DNA of 64,000 nt from Sthenelais limicola (taxonomy: Eukaryota > Annelida > Polychaeta > Phyllodocida > Sigalionidae). This document shows positions 34,187-45,330 of this stretch, in pieces. The notes beneath the pieces were generated by a model that saw nothing but the letters and a program-made list of their open reading frames with translations, was not told the DNA's origin and did not search any database. Position 1 is the stretch's first letter. Each line of letters opens with the position of its first letter. A program made the translations under genes and the position numbers. The stretch is from contig OW804096.1 in NCBI GenBank assembly GCA_942159475.1, positions 17,384,906 through 17,448,905 of the forward strand, written 5' to 3'.

Positions 34187-34460
34187 TCATTCAACTAGGT
34201 CCTGGACTTGGCACTCCTGCTCAAGCAGGGGACATTCCAGGAGGTGCTTCATTGTTTGGGGTTCCATACCACTTGCACAGCTCACAACCTCCTCGTCTTC
34301 CTGGTATCCACATTTCTTCTGGCTCACTTCGCCTCCTGTTCTTAGTCTGTTGAGGCATTTCCATTCAGCCCACTTCAGGTCCGCACCAGGTGGCAGACCT
34401 TCAGAAGCACTCATGGTCATGGATGTTTCATTTAAACAATTGTTACAAAAAAATGCACTA
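34187..34460 (-). pseudogene. Non-LTR retrotransposon reverse transcriptase C-terminal remnant
   Basis: The minus-strand frame reads LPPGADLKWAEWKCLNRLRT followed by a KCGY segment and C..G.EPQTMKHLLECPLL…C…DL. This is the conserved tail after the polymerase domain in Jockey/CR1/L2-like ORF2 proteins: the 'LNRLRTG' motif and the Cys/His cluster QTM-HLLECP-L. About 75 codons are recognisable. The frame ends at a stop after DLVE, and no upstream polymerase domain (the YADD region) is present. It is a 5'-truncated dead copy. Confidence 0.65.
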
Positions 34461-35109
34461 TCCCTCAGGGAAGTTTTCATGCCGTACCCATTTTTCAATC
34501 TATTGATATCATGACTCAAAGACTTCACTCTGTCTCCATTCTTTTTAGAATCAGCTACAGACAGAACAGTAAAAATAATAATTACGTCATAAATTCAGTC
34601 ATATTAAGACTTCATTCTCACAATGTTCCGGTAACATAGGTCATATCAATTAGAAACAAATTAAATGTTGATATTGGGAGGTTAGCAATCCTCCCTTCCC
34701 ATAGTTCTAGTCTGGTGCTGGTGGCATCATTAGGCTCACGTTCAGGAAGCTCTTTCTTACAAAGTAGGGACTGTGCACCTAGCAACTAGACGTAACCTGG
34801 TAACATAGGCATGGGGCTGCTAATTGTGATGCGGTCTAATATCCCTACTTAGCACAATGCTTGTCCTTCAACACCACATATTAGCAGGGACGTAATGAGT
34901 AAGTCAGTGCCCTACACTGTGAATCTCAGAATATAGGCATCGTCTGGGAGAAGTACATATATCCCCAACATCCATGAATGGACGTCTAGAACAGATGTGA
35001 AATATTCACGGCTATCCACCGATGCAGCTATTATGTAACAGGTCTACTTATACAGGTATACTATAAGTCTAAGTCCAGATATGCCCATTGTTTGTATGCA
35101 TCAACTCGA

Positions 35110-35180
35110 CAGTCCTCTATGGTCAAATGGCTAGCACCTAGGACTTCCAATCTGAAAACTGTGGGGTTGAATCCCAGACC
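35110..35180 (+). repeat. tRNA-like sequence (probable SINE head)
   Basis: TGGTCAAATGGCTAGCAC resembles an A box and GGGGTTGAATCCC a near-perfect B box, with an anticodon-loop-like CTTCCAA (TCC, Gly) between. Acceptor-stem pairing is poor, so it is tRNA-derived rather than a tRNA. The following ~100 bp, including a GCACCGGTAGTGCATTGGTAAC patch, may be the SINE body. Confidence 0.4.
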
Positions 35181-35430
35181 AAGCAGCTTTTTCACATTTG
35201 TCCCAACATTATGTCCCACAGCAGGTGGTCGACGCCGGGGCAATCAGGCATGACGGGACAGGGCACCGGTAGTGCATTGGTAACTGAGCATCCCTTAGAC
35301 ATATAGATGGTAGGATGTACATTTGGCCTGTCGCCGGCAGGCAGAAGTTCACCAACTTCTGACCAATGTCATAGACTTAGCAGTGTAGCTGTCACATGCA
35401 TGCAGCATATATGGAATGCAAACAGTGGAC

Positions 35431-35874
35431 ATATGTAATGTATTTCAGGAAAATGAGTCACAAGTCGCAAAATTGTAGTTTTTTAAATTTGTTTTATGTT
35501 TTTTTGTTTTTGTTTTAAATTTGTTTTATTTACCAGATTATTTCTTTGTTGGAATGTTCTCATTCTTAGGGTGTCTATTCCTTCATGCCATATGAATATA
35601 TTTACCACATTTCAAGAGGGTGTATTAAATATATCCTTGAATTCCTAAGGTCATCCTACAGAGTATATCTAACTACTAGTAATTGTCCACCCATAAATAT
35701 TTCAAACTTTTTTCAAAAATAAAAATATCAAACTTAAAACCTAGAAATAATTGTTAGATGTCCTTGATGTTTATTATCATTAGAATCCGCATGATCTCAT
35801 CTTTTCAAATATGATAATATCGCAAAATCCGTTGTTTGCGAATTGTTACCCATTTTCCTAAACATATCACATAT
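35431..35874. mobile_element. Family B MITE, copy 4
   Basis: ATATGTAATGTATTTCAGGA…ATGAGTCACAAG to …CCATTTTCCTAAACATATCAC. The left TIR keeps the AP-1 core TGAGTCA. A TTTGTTTTATTT-like duplication sits near the left end. Confidence 0.85.
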
Positions 35875-36473
35875 TACCGTTGTATTTAATTAGTTAATTC
35901 TGCAAGACATTACGTCACTAGAGACGTTATTTCCAGTGATACAGACTCTGGCAGAAATACTAACTTACTAAAATAATACATCGAAATAAACTATGGCCGT
36001 TACGGTTACAATAGAAAAATGAAGTACCTAATAGATAAAAATAGATACAAATAAATTGATGGGGCCATTAAATAACAATATAGTGCCTGAATTGATACAG
36101 GTATTTATTATATACACATTCCAAGGAACAATGACAATTCAAATTCGGTTTCTTTTAGCTTTCGAAACAGAAACCAAAGGTTAATATATCAATATTTGTT
36201 TATGCTAGGGGCATATAATAAATAGTGAATGGAACTCGGTACTAGTAATTGAACATTCATTGGACTTGATTGCTACACAATTGCATCCAATAAATATTCA
36301 ATTACTAGCACGTCGTTACATTCTCCCTATTTACAGGCAATAAGAAATAACAATTTGAGAAATGAAGCTCATCAAAACTGGTGAACCCTACCCTGGCGCA
36401 ACGTGTACATTCAAGATCTCCCATGCTACATGAGTGGTGTCGCACAGCATTAAAACACAGATTATGGAATGGA

Positions 36474-36864
36474 CATGTAATGTGTTTCAGGAAAATGAGT
36501 CACAAGTCGCAAAAACGATATTTTTTAAAGTGATCTATTCACAAGTTTTCTTTGTTGGAACTTTATCATTCTCGGGGGTTAGGTGCTGTTAGTACATAAA
36601 TACATGTCCCAAATTTCAAGAATGTGGATTGAATATATCCCTGCATTTCTTAGGTCAACCTTTGGAGCTTATTCAGCTACTTTACTAATAATTGTCCACT
36701 ATTAAAAAGTATATATTGCAAACTATTTTTTCAAAAACAAAAATACCAAACATAGAATATCTATAGAAATACTTATTAGATGTCCTTCATGTTTACTATC
36801 AATAGAATCGGCTTGATCTCATGTTTTCAAATATGATGATATATTTTACTATAACACATCACAA
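36474..36864. mobile_element. Family B MITE, copy 5
   Basis: CATGTAATGTGTTTCAGGAA…TGAGTCACAAGTCGCAAAA to …ACTATAACACATCACAAAT. The right TIR is partly lost. Confidence 0.85.
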
Positions 36865-37280
36865 ATATATCGCAATATATCGCAAAAAAAATGTTGTACT
36901 TAGTACTACTTATGTTACTTGATTTTTCCTTGCAAGTCGCTATATAATTGATATTATTTGTCGTTAACCTTAAATTGTACATACCTTTGTAGGAGATGAG
37001 ACCTACCACATTGTGGAAATCTTCCTAATAAAAATGTTTAAACAAAATAAAATAGGTGGGCGTATTCACAATAAAAGGGCGAGATTAGCCTATTGCATGT
37101 GCCTTGGCAGATCTCACCAGGACCAAATGCTTTTCAAATGCTGCCAAATCACGGCACACATTTAATTGGTTCCCACAATTTGGTTAAGCCAATCATTGGC
37201 ATGCTTTTCAGTGACGCCCTGTGAGGTCCCACATTCACGGGACTTGCTTTTGCTGAGTCACAGACCTCTGAGAAGAATAT

Positions 37281-37516
37281 GGGTCAGAGTTTCAGAAAAT
37301 GTACAATTGGCAACTCTACACATTTAGTAAATTCTGCTAAATTAGGCTGCAATTTGGTCAATACTGGGTAAATTCGAGTATATTTGGCATTGCATTGATT
37401 CTAGCAATCGGTTTGGTTAGGTTGAACTGTATTTTGAACTTTATATTCCTTCTGAGATTTGGGTTATTTGAGAGGATTTGCAAAGTAGAATTATACATTT
37501 TCTGAAAATCTTACCC
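37281..37516. mobile_element. Family A MITE, copy 14
   Basis: Full copy with ATAT on both sides (37,277-37,280 and 37,517-37,520). It lies 14 bp from a family B copy. Confidence 0.9.
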
Positions 37517-37530
37517 ATATAAAACATAAC

Positions 37531-37947
37531 ATTATGTGATGTGTTCCAGTAAAATGAGTCACAATGCGCAAATTTGATATTTTTCAAAGTGATTTTTTTA
37601 CAAGATCTCTTCATTGAAATGTTCTGATTTTTAGACGATTTAGCACCTATAGTCACATAAATCCATGTAACAAATTTCAAGACATTGTATTGAATATATC
37701 CTTGCGTTTTGAAGGCCTTCGTAGGGAGTATTTAGTTACTTTACTGGTAAATACCCATACAGAAACATTGCAAACTTTTTATTTCAAAAAAATAAAAATA
37801 TCAAATTTAAAACATAGAAATAAATATTAGGTGTCCTAGTGTTTGCTATCATTGGAAACAGCTTGATCTCCTTTTTTCAAATATGGTGATATCTCACAAT
37901 CCATGTTTTGCCACATATGACTAATTTCCCTAAAACGGATCACATAT
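37531..37947. mobile_element. Family B MITE, copy 6
   Basis: ATTATGTGATGTGTTCCAGT…ATGAGTCACAATGCGC to …TTCCCTAAAACGGATCACAT. AP-1 is kept on the left end only. Confidence 0.85.
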
Positions 37948-38331
37948 ATAAAACTAAATAGGCTCAGATATCTATATCGTTGTGCAGTGATTGCCAGGCC
38001 TGATCTGGTTGTGCCGCCCCAGCCAAAGCAACAAAGTATTATCAACACTTCACCAGCCAGATTCCATCTGCTTTCTCTGACAATAGTGGACATAAAAGCG
38101 GACTCTATTTTTACATAAACTCTTATAAGTTAACATGTATAGAAAAGTATCTATATGAATACATATAGTGCTTTAACAGGTCATTTAAAAAAGGATGAGA
38201 TATATATTATATATAATATTATTCAAAATGAAATCTAGTGAGTAATCTATATATATATATAGAAGATACATGGCAATAAAAATTCAAAATATCTTACAGA
38301 TAGAATCCGACTTGAAGAGCTAGATACCACA

Positions 38332-38738
38332 AATGTGATGTGTTTCAGGAAAATGAGTCATAAGGCGCAAAAAATAGATTTTGAGATACCATTATATTTG
38401 AAAAGATGAGATCAAGCCGATTCCAATGATAGTAAGCAGTCTAATACTCTCATAAGCATTTCTAGATTTTAAGTTTGATATTTTCGTTTCTGAGTTTTCA
38501 ATATTTCTTTAGGTGAATAAACAGTAAAGTAACTAAACTTAGTCCATATGAGGACCTTTAAAACTAAAGAATATACTACATAGATTATCCTGAAATTTGA
38601 TACATCGATTGATATAGGTATAAGTGATGAACTCTGAAAGAATCAGACCAGTCCAATAATGTGATCTTGTGAAAAAAACACTTTGAAAAATATCGATTTT
38701 GCGACTTATGACTCATTTTCCTGAAACACATCACAAAT
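38332..38738. mobile_element. Family B MITE, copy 7
   Basis: AATGTGATGTGTTTCAGGAA…ATGAGTCATAAGGCGC to GCGACTTATGACTCATTTTC…CACATCACAAAT. Both ends keep perfect AP-1 sites. A second partial right end (TTTGCGACTTTAGACTGTAA) follows to ~38,796. Confidence 0.9.
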
Positions 38739-38992
38739 ATGAGAACATTCCAATACAGAGAACTTTGCGACTTTAGACTGTAACACATCACATATTTCAC
38801 ACAAGCCTTGTATATCATAGCTTATCAAAGTATTAAACTAGACTCAGGGTGGATATGGAATGAGATATTGACAAAACACTTGTGTGTCGTTCTACTGTCT
38901 TTGATTTTAGATTTAGATTTAGATTTAAGAATATTTTAACTTGGGGCTTCACGTTGTTCCACAGGCGAGAAGGACAGAAACAACACACTTGT

Positions 38993-39229
38993 GGGTCAGA
39001 TTCACAGAAAATGTACAATTCACCTTCACCAATCCTCTCAAATAACCCAAATTTCAGACGAAAATAAAGTTCAAAATACAGTTCAACCTAGCCAAACAGA
39101 CTTCTAGAAATCAATCCAAAGCCGAATATACTCGAGTTTGCCTAGTATTGACCATTTCTCATGCCTAATTTAGCAGCATTTACTAACTGTATACAGCTGC
39201 CAATTGTACATTTTCTGAAAATCTGACCC
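38993..39229. mobile_element. Family A MITE, copy 15
   Basis: Full copy; flanks TTGT / ACAT show no clean duplication. Confidence 0.9.
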
Positions 39230-39337
39230 ACATATAGTATTACATTTCAAGAGAGAACTGTTGTGCGACATTATTATCCAAATTTATGCAAATTCATTAG
39301 ATATTCAATAAGTAATAGGCAAAGGAGAAATAGGAGA

Positions 39338-39695
39338 CGACCATGGGTTAGAGGGACAGAGGTAGTGAGACAAGGCAGTAGTAGCCCTGTGAGTAACCAC
39401 GGGTTAGAGGGACAGAGGTAGTGAGACAAGGCAGTAGTAGCCCTGTGAGTCACCATGGGTTAGAGGGACGGAGGTAGTGAGACAAGGCAGTAGTAGCCCT
39501 GTGAGTCACCATGGGTTAGAGGGACGGAGGTAGTGAGACAAGGCAGTAGTAGCCCTGTAAGTCACCATGGGTTAGAGGGACGGAGGTAGTGAGACAAGGC
39601 AGTGGTAGCCCTGTGAGTGACCATGGGTTAGAGGCACAGAGGTAGTGAGATAAGGCAGTAGTAGCCCTGTGAGTCACCATGGGTTAGCGGGACAT
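39338..39695 (+). repeat. Second 56-bp satellite
   Basis: About 6.3 units of ACCATGGGTTAGAGGGACRG + AGGTAGTGAGACAAGGCAGT + AGTAGCCCTGTGAGTC, period 56 bp, nearly identical. The sequence is unrelated to the 30.2-kb array despite the same period. Confidence 0.9.
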
Positions 39696-39699
39696 CCAC

Positions 39700-40680
39700 T
39701 TGAACGGGTGTGTATAGTAGTAATTGGTCCCATGGTCACTTTCGCCTTAGTTAGGCAAGGAGCCCTGTAAGAAATGAAAAACAAAAACAATGAAAAATGT
39801 CAAAAAATGTTGAGGCCATCGGGTGCATTCGGGAAGTCTCCATTCATCAATATGAGGCAGTAATTCCTGGGAATACCTACAAGCAATATATCTGGTGATT
39901 TGGGTGTGTTCGTATCCGGGGGCATGTTGCGTAGGAAGTGATTATCCATTCAATTTAAAATATTATTTATTCATACCTGAGAGTGAGGTACATATAGGGG
40001 CCATACTTCAGAAAAAGACTTTTGGTTTCTTTACTGGTCTTCCAGTATGATCCTGGAGTAGAGGAAAAGTACATTTTTAGATTGATGTTATCATCAATCT
40101 AAGTGAATTGGGGTGAGATCTGTCAATCATTGATAGCATCTTGGCTCCTCCCATCCTGGATATCAATGTGAAGAATCTGTTGATTCTGATATCAGTAGAT
40201 GGGATCAGAATCATGCTGGTTATGGCTGGGAGGGGGAGGGGATGGCGTTTAGGTGTGAATTAAAGGGTAGACCATGTGTGAATTAAAGTGGCAAGCTGAG
40301 AAATAAGATGCCTCATATGCAAAGTGTTAAAGGGACCAACAGAATTACATGGACTGACCAGTCATATATGGGATAGGGATTTCATGTTTTCTGTCTCCAC
40401 TTCCTCTCCCTCCTACTATCCCTCCCTCTCGAACTTTACATTTAACTGACATCAATCTCTGTTTCCCTTGGAAACGCAATCTTCTACATGAACCAGAAAT
40501 AAATAAATAAATGTAAACTGATCACTGTTAACTATTTATTGTTATTTGTTGAGGTGCGTAACGCTGCCGGTGTTATAAATACATTTACCAAATATCAAGA
40601 CAGTGTATTAAATATCTCCAAGTATGTCTGAGGTCGTCTTTTAGAGTATATTTATCTACTTTACTACTAAATTTCCACCC
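39700..40680. other. Unannotated stretch
   Basis: Contains a perfect 11-bp-stem hairpin TTAGATTGATG-ttat-CATCAATCTAA (40,077-40,102). There is a family-B-like internal fragment (CAAGACAGTGTATTAAATAT) at 40,598-40,660. Nothing else was recognised. Confidence 0.4.
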
Positions 40681-40685
40681 AGAGA

Positions 40686-41615
40686 GAGATGGAACAGAGA
40701 GTGAGAAACACAGATAGATAGAGAACAGAGTAATAGTAGACATATAGAAAAAAGTGAGAGAGAGAGAAACGGGTTGAGAAAGAGAGAGACAGAGAAACAG
40801 GGCGAAAAGGGGAGAGAAACAGAGAGAAAGAGGGTGAGACAACGGAAGAGAAATAGAGGGAGAAACAGAAAGAAACAATGAGAAACAGAGCGAAAAATAG
40901 AGGGAAAAAGAGAGTGAGAAACACAAAAAGAAAGAGAGTGAGAGAGGTTGAGAGAGCAGTAGTCAGAAAGTTAGAGTGAAAAAGAGAAAGAGAGTGAGCG
41001 AGGTTAAGAGAGCAGTAGGAAAGAGGGAGGGAGAGGAACAGATATAGAGAATAGAGAAAGAGTAGATATATGTAGAGAAAAAGTGAGAGAGAAATGGGTA
41101 GAGAAAGAGAGAGAGAAAGAGGGAGAGAAAAGCATAGAGAAACCGCGAGAAACCGAGAGAGAATGGGGGAGAGAAACATTGAGAGAAACAGAGATAGAAA
41201 CAAGGAGAAAACCAGAGTAAGGAAAGGGAAGAGAAACAGAGCGAGAAATAGAGAGAGAATCAGAGTGAGACACACAGAGAGAAAGAGAGTTAGACATCGG
41301 AAGAGAAACAGAGGGAGAAACAAAGAGAAAAATGATAAACAATGATAAACAGAGCGAGAAATAGAGGGAGAAACAAAGAGAAACAATGATAAACAATGAT
41401 AAACAGAGCGAGAAATAGAGGGAGAAAGAGAGTGAGACACACAGAGAGAAAGAGAGTGAGACACACAGAGAGAAAGATAGTGAGAAACACAGAGAGAAAG
41501 AGAGTGAGAGAGGTTGAGAGAGCAGTAGTCAGAAAGTTAGAGAGAAAGAGAGTGAGAGAGGTCGAGAGAGACGTTAGGGTTAGAGAGAAAGGGAGTGAGA
41601 GAAAGATCAATGGTA
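40686..41615 (+). repeat. ~0.93-kb purine-rich tract (GA/AGAAAC repeats)
   Basis: Almost uninterrupted purines on the + strand, made of GAGAAACAGAGAGAAAGAGA-like units with nested higher-order repeats (for example AACAATGATAAACAGAGCGA twice at ~41,340-41,410). The long minus-strand frames (Leu/Ser/Phe-rich) and the plus-strand Arg/Glu frames are low-complexity artefacts. Confidence 0.95.
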
Positions 41616-41779
41616 TTGAATAACTCACACTAGGCTACTACCCAGACCAAGGCACTTCTAGCCCTGATGGAGGCAATGGTGGATGTCCGGGTCTACCGCT
41701 AACATGCGATGAGACAATGGAAGCAGTGAATGGTACAACTCCTCGTGTGTGATATGCCTCAACTCTGGCAGGCAATGCC

Positions 41780-42215
41780 TGACTGGCTTCCACAATTGTA
41801 GCCACTTTAATGTTGAAGTGGCTTCTGTTAATGGAAGTGAGGGGAATGTATGGAACCACACGTGTGGATGCATGGGATGCTCTCTCTCCTCTCTCTCTGT
41901 CCTCTCTCTCCTCTATCTCCTCTCGCTCACCTCTCCCTCTCCTCTCTACCCTCTCCTTGCTGTCACTCCCTTCTCCCTACTCTCACTATCCTCTCTCTTC
42001 TCTCTCCTCTCTCTCCCCTCTCTACCCTCTCTCTCCCCTCTCGCTCCTCTCTCCCCACTCTCTCTCCTCTCTCCCCACTCTCTCCCCCCTCTCCTATCTC
42101 TCTATCCTCTCGCCCTCCTCTATCCCATTCTTTCTCTGACTGGCCTCCACAATTATGTGCACTTTAATGCTGAAGTGGCTTCTGCTAATGGGAGTGAGGG
42201 GAATGTACCTTATAG
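41780..42215. repeat. ~80-bp direct repeats bracketing a pyrimidine tract
   Basis: CTGACTGGCTTCCACAATTG…GGAAGTGAGGGGAATGTA (41,780-41,851) is repeated diverged at 42,137-42,208. Between them lies a CT tract (41,878-42,135). Each repeat contains a GCCACTT…AAGTGGC-type small hairpin. Confidence 0.8.
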
Positions 42216-42218
42216 AAC

Positions 42219-42785
42219 GTATACAACAATAGATGGTAGTATACTACCCCAGGATTTAATGGGGAATCAGCTATAGGAGCTGAACTAAACAGCCTGGTAA
42301 ACCATCATATAATCAATAGATGGTAGTATACTACCCCAGCATTTAATGGAGAGCAGGCTATACTAGCCTGGTAAACCATCATATAATCAATAGATGGTAG
42401 TATACTACCCCAGGATTTAATGGAGAACAGGCTATACTAGCCTGGTAAACCATCATATAATCAATAGATGGTAGTATACTACCCCAGGATTTAATGGAGA
42501 ACAGGCTATACTTGCCTTGTAAACCATCATACATCAAAAGATGGTAGTATACTACCCCAGGAGCTAGTGGAAGACCAGCCATAGGAGCTATATTGGGCAG
42601 TCTTATAAAACATATTAAAACAATACATGGTAGTATACTACCCCAGGATTTAATGGAGAACCGGCTATACTAGCCTTGTATATTGTAAACCATCATATAA
42701 TCAATAGATGGTAGTATACTACCCAGGATATAATGGAGAACAGGCTATGCTAGCCTTGTAAACCATCATATAATCAATCAGTGCA
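42219..42785. repeat. Satellite E, array 2
   Basis: Seven or so units with GGTAGTATACTACC. Here most units are ~74 bp because the GAGCTGAACTAAAC segment is missing; a few are ~87 bp. Confidence 0.9.
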
Positions 42786-43089
42786 AACAAAGGCATCATC
42801 TAACCCAGGGTCGACCCAGACTTAATTTGATGGACCCAGAAATTGGATCCTGAGCTCGGACCATATAATGTGATAGAGCTGAAGGCATTGTGAGGGGCCG
42901 CGTGGTGAGCATGAGGCAGGACACTAATTTAATTGATGTCATTATCCTAATTTGAATTGCATTGCAAGGCGATGGCGTTGGTGATGGGCCCATCCACTCC
43001 CATTTACATAGCCCCAATGCTTTCCCTTACTATATTGGAAATTATCAACCGAAAGCTGATAAGGATATTCTTACTTGGAATATATATAT

Positions 43090-43327
43090 GGGTCAGATTT
43101 TCAGAAAATGTACAATTCAGCTCCGCCAATCTTCTCAAATAACCCACATTTTAGACGAAAATAAAGATCAAAATACAGTTAAACTAGCCAGCCTAACACA
43201 TTGCTACAATCAATGCAATACCAAATATACTCTAATTAACCTAGTATTGACCAAATTGCAGCCTAATTTAGCAGAATTTACTAAATGTGTACAGCTGCCT
43301 ATTGTACATTTTCTGAAAATCTGACCC
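43090..43327. mobile_element. Family A MITE, copy 16
   Basis: Full copy inserted in a TATATAT run, so the target duplication cannot be read unambiguously. Confidence 0.9.
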
Positions 43328-43369
43328 ATTATATATTGGTGTCAAATTAAATCAATCCACTCTGTAGGG

Positions 43370-43565
43370 ATATCTAGGGTCTAAGTTTAGAGTCCCTTCA
43401 AATTGAGGGAAAGCCTGTGTCACTCCAAACCGCAAATGGCGTTATGATACCATCTGTAAAATAGCATTATAATCTCATTAGGATGCCTACCCTAGGGCCA
43501 GAAAAGTCGTTAGCGCAGTAGACATCCTATCACTAACATTTCATTGTTATCTGATCTGAGACCAC
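43370..43565 (+). mobile_element. Family C element, copy 5
   Basis: TAGAGTCCCTTCAAATTGAG + GGAAAGCC, the CATTATAATCTCATTAGGAT block, TTAGCGCAGTAGACATCC and a TTGTTATCTGATCTGA end. Confidence 0.65.
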
Positions 43566-43781
43566 CGTAGGCAGAGACTGATAAGATTACTAACTTATTA
43601 TAATAGATTAATAACTTAAGATTAATATCCAGCTTCACCCCAGGATTAAACACCAAACAGTGCACTAGCAGCCCCTCAATGTGGGAAATTAACCCTTTAA
43701 TAATCTATGATCTACGTCCCTGCTTATGGAATGGGAAGCTCTGAAGTGTAGATGGTTGCCACAGACCAAGACTTCCTGTCA

Positions 43782-43842
43782 GGTCAAGGTCAGGTCAGGT
43801 CAAGGTCAAGGTCAAGGTCAGGTCAGGGTCAAGGTTAGGTAA
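43782..43842 (+). repeat. AGGTCA half-site array
   Basis: About nine AGGTCA/GGGTCA words in 60 bp with 0-2 bp spacing. AGGTCA is the nuclear-receptor half-site, and several pairs read as direct repeats. It may equally be a simple (AGGTCA)n microsatellite. Confidence 0.7.
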
Positions 43843-44207
43843 CTTTGCCGCTTAGAAATAGCTATATGTTTAAGACATAGATTTATATAAACCATAATCT
43901 ACATCCCTGCTTATAGCATAGAATTAATCTACAATCTACATCCCTACTGATAGCGTAGATTGTAAGCCCTTAGACCACTCGCTGTAATCTACATTCCTTA
44001 TACCATCAAGTGACAGCTGTGATGGCCGCTTAAGCCATAGAGTGAATAGGCTGATACCACTTGGGCTTAATCTAGGTATGGGCAGACCCAATGCTCTAAA
44101 CCATAGACATGCGATGAGTGCCCGATAGCAGTTGATATCAAAGCCCAAGCACCCTCTCCTTGCACGAGGCCCAGCTATCTTGGTTACAGAGGGATGTGGG
44201 AGGAGAT

Positions 44208-44442
44208 GGGTCAGATTTTCAGAAAGTGGACAATTCACCTTCACCAATCCTCTAAAATAACCCACATTTAAGACAAAAATCAGGTTCAAAATACTGTTCA
44301 ACATAATCAAACAGATTGTTTAAATCAAGGCAATACCAAATATACTCAGATATATCTAGTGTTGACGATTTTCCAGTCTAATTTAACAGAATTTACAAAA
44401 TGTGTTGATCTGCCAATTATACATTTTGTGAGGATCTGAGCC
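44208..44442. mobile_element. Family A MITE, copy 17
   Basis: Full copy with AGAT on both sides (44,204-44,207 and 44,443-44,446). Confidence 0.9.
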
Positions 44443-44552
44443 AGATATTCATCCCTGCGACTGGTACAGATCGATGCACCCAGCAGCCTTTGAAAGCACA
44501 TCTAGATATCCCATCAAGATCTCCCCAGGGGCTGGGTCTATATCAGGCTAAT

Positions 44553-44791
44553 GGGTGAAGTCGCCAGAAATTGTACAATTCATCTTCGCCAATCCTCTCA
44601 AATAACCCTTTTTTCAGACGAATATAAAGTTCAAAATACAGTTCAACCTAACCAAACAGATTGCTAGAATCAATGCAATGCCAAATATACTCGAATTTAC
44701 CTAATATTGCCCAAATTGCAGCCTAATTTAGCAGAATGTACTAAATGTGTACAGCTACTAGTTGTACATAGATCTTCTGAAGATCTGACCC
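44553..44791. mobile_element. Family A MITE, copy 18
   Basis: Full copy in the same orientation as copy 17, with TAAT on both sides (44,549-44,552 and 44,792-44,795). A GATCT insertion disturbs the right TIR. Confidence 0.9.
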
Positions 44792-45011
44792 TAATGTCTG
44801 TGAGTTGCACTACTGCTAGTGCAATGGGAAGGTATACAAAGGATGCTAATAGAGTGCTTGGTGGGGGATGGTTTGCTGAAAAGTGTAAAGCATCAAGTTA
44901 TGATATTCATTTCGTCCATAGAGATGTTTTTCCACGAATGTATAGGTAACTATACCACTTTATAATGACATTTGGTATTAGGGATTTCATCCAAGGGTAT
45001 TGAAACAACTC

Positions 45012-45213
45012 AAAAGGTGGGTATCCACTGGCTGTGGTAAGCTCTGTGGTAAGCCTTGCGATGTTGTTGTGATTGTGTAGGTGGAGAGGAATGATGAGGT
45101 GGCCAGTGAACCATGTAGGGAGGACTTTGTGACTCCTCTCCACCTACAGAACCAGCACAAACCATCACAAGTCTTACTGCAGAGCTTACCGCAGCCAGTG
45201 GAAACCACCCTTT
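45012..45213. mobile_element. 202-bp foldback element, ~85-bp arms
   Basis: AAAGGTGGGTATCCACTGGC…TAGGTGGAGAGGA (left) pairs with TCCTCTCCACCTA…GCCAGTGGAAACCACCCTTT (right). Minus-strand frames here reflect the inverted repeat. Confidence 0.8.
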
Positions 45214-45299
45214 AAGCTGCATATATATGTTTGGGAGTATTTGAAGATAAAGACTAAGGTGTTAATAATAAGGTCTCACTTATACTGATATCTAATAGA

Positions 45300-45330
45300 A
45301 TCTCTCTCTTTATTTCCAGGTATGTGACCT
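45300..45330 (+). other. Acceptor/donor juxtaposition (candidate recursive splice site)
   Basis: ATCTCTCTCTTTATTTCCAG at 45,319 is followed immediately by GTATGTG. The pyrimidine tract is strong. See findings. Confidence 0.25.

Noticed and set aside
40585..41628. Long Leu/Ser/Phe-rich minus-strand frames, up to 265 codons, and Arg/Glu plus-strand frames
   Set aside because: Low-complexity readings of a purine tract.
41749..42276. 175-codon frame rich in Leu/Ser/Pro
   Set aside because: Mostly the CT tract between direct repeats; not a protein-like composition.
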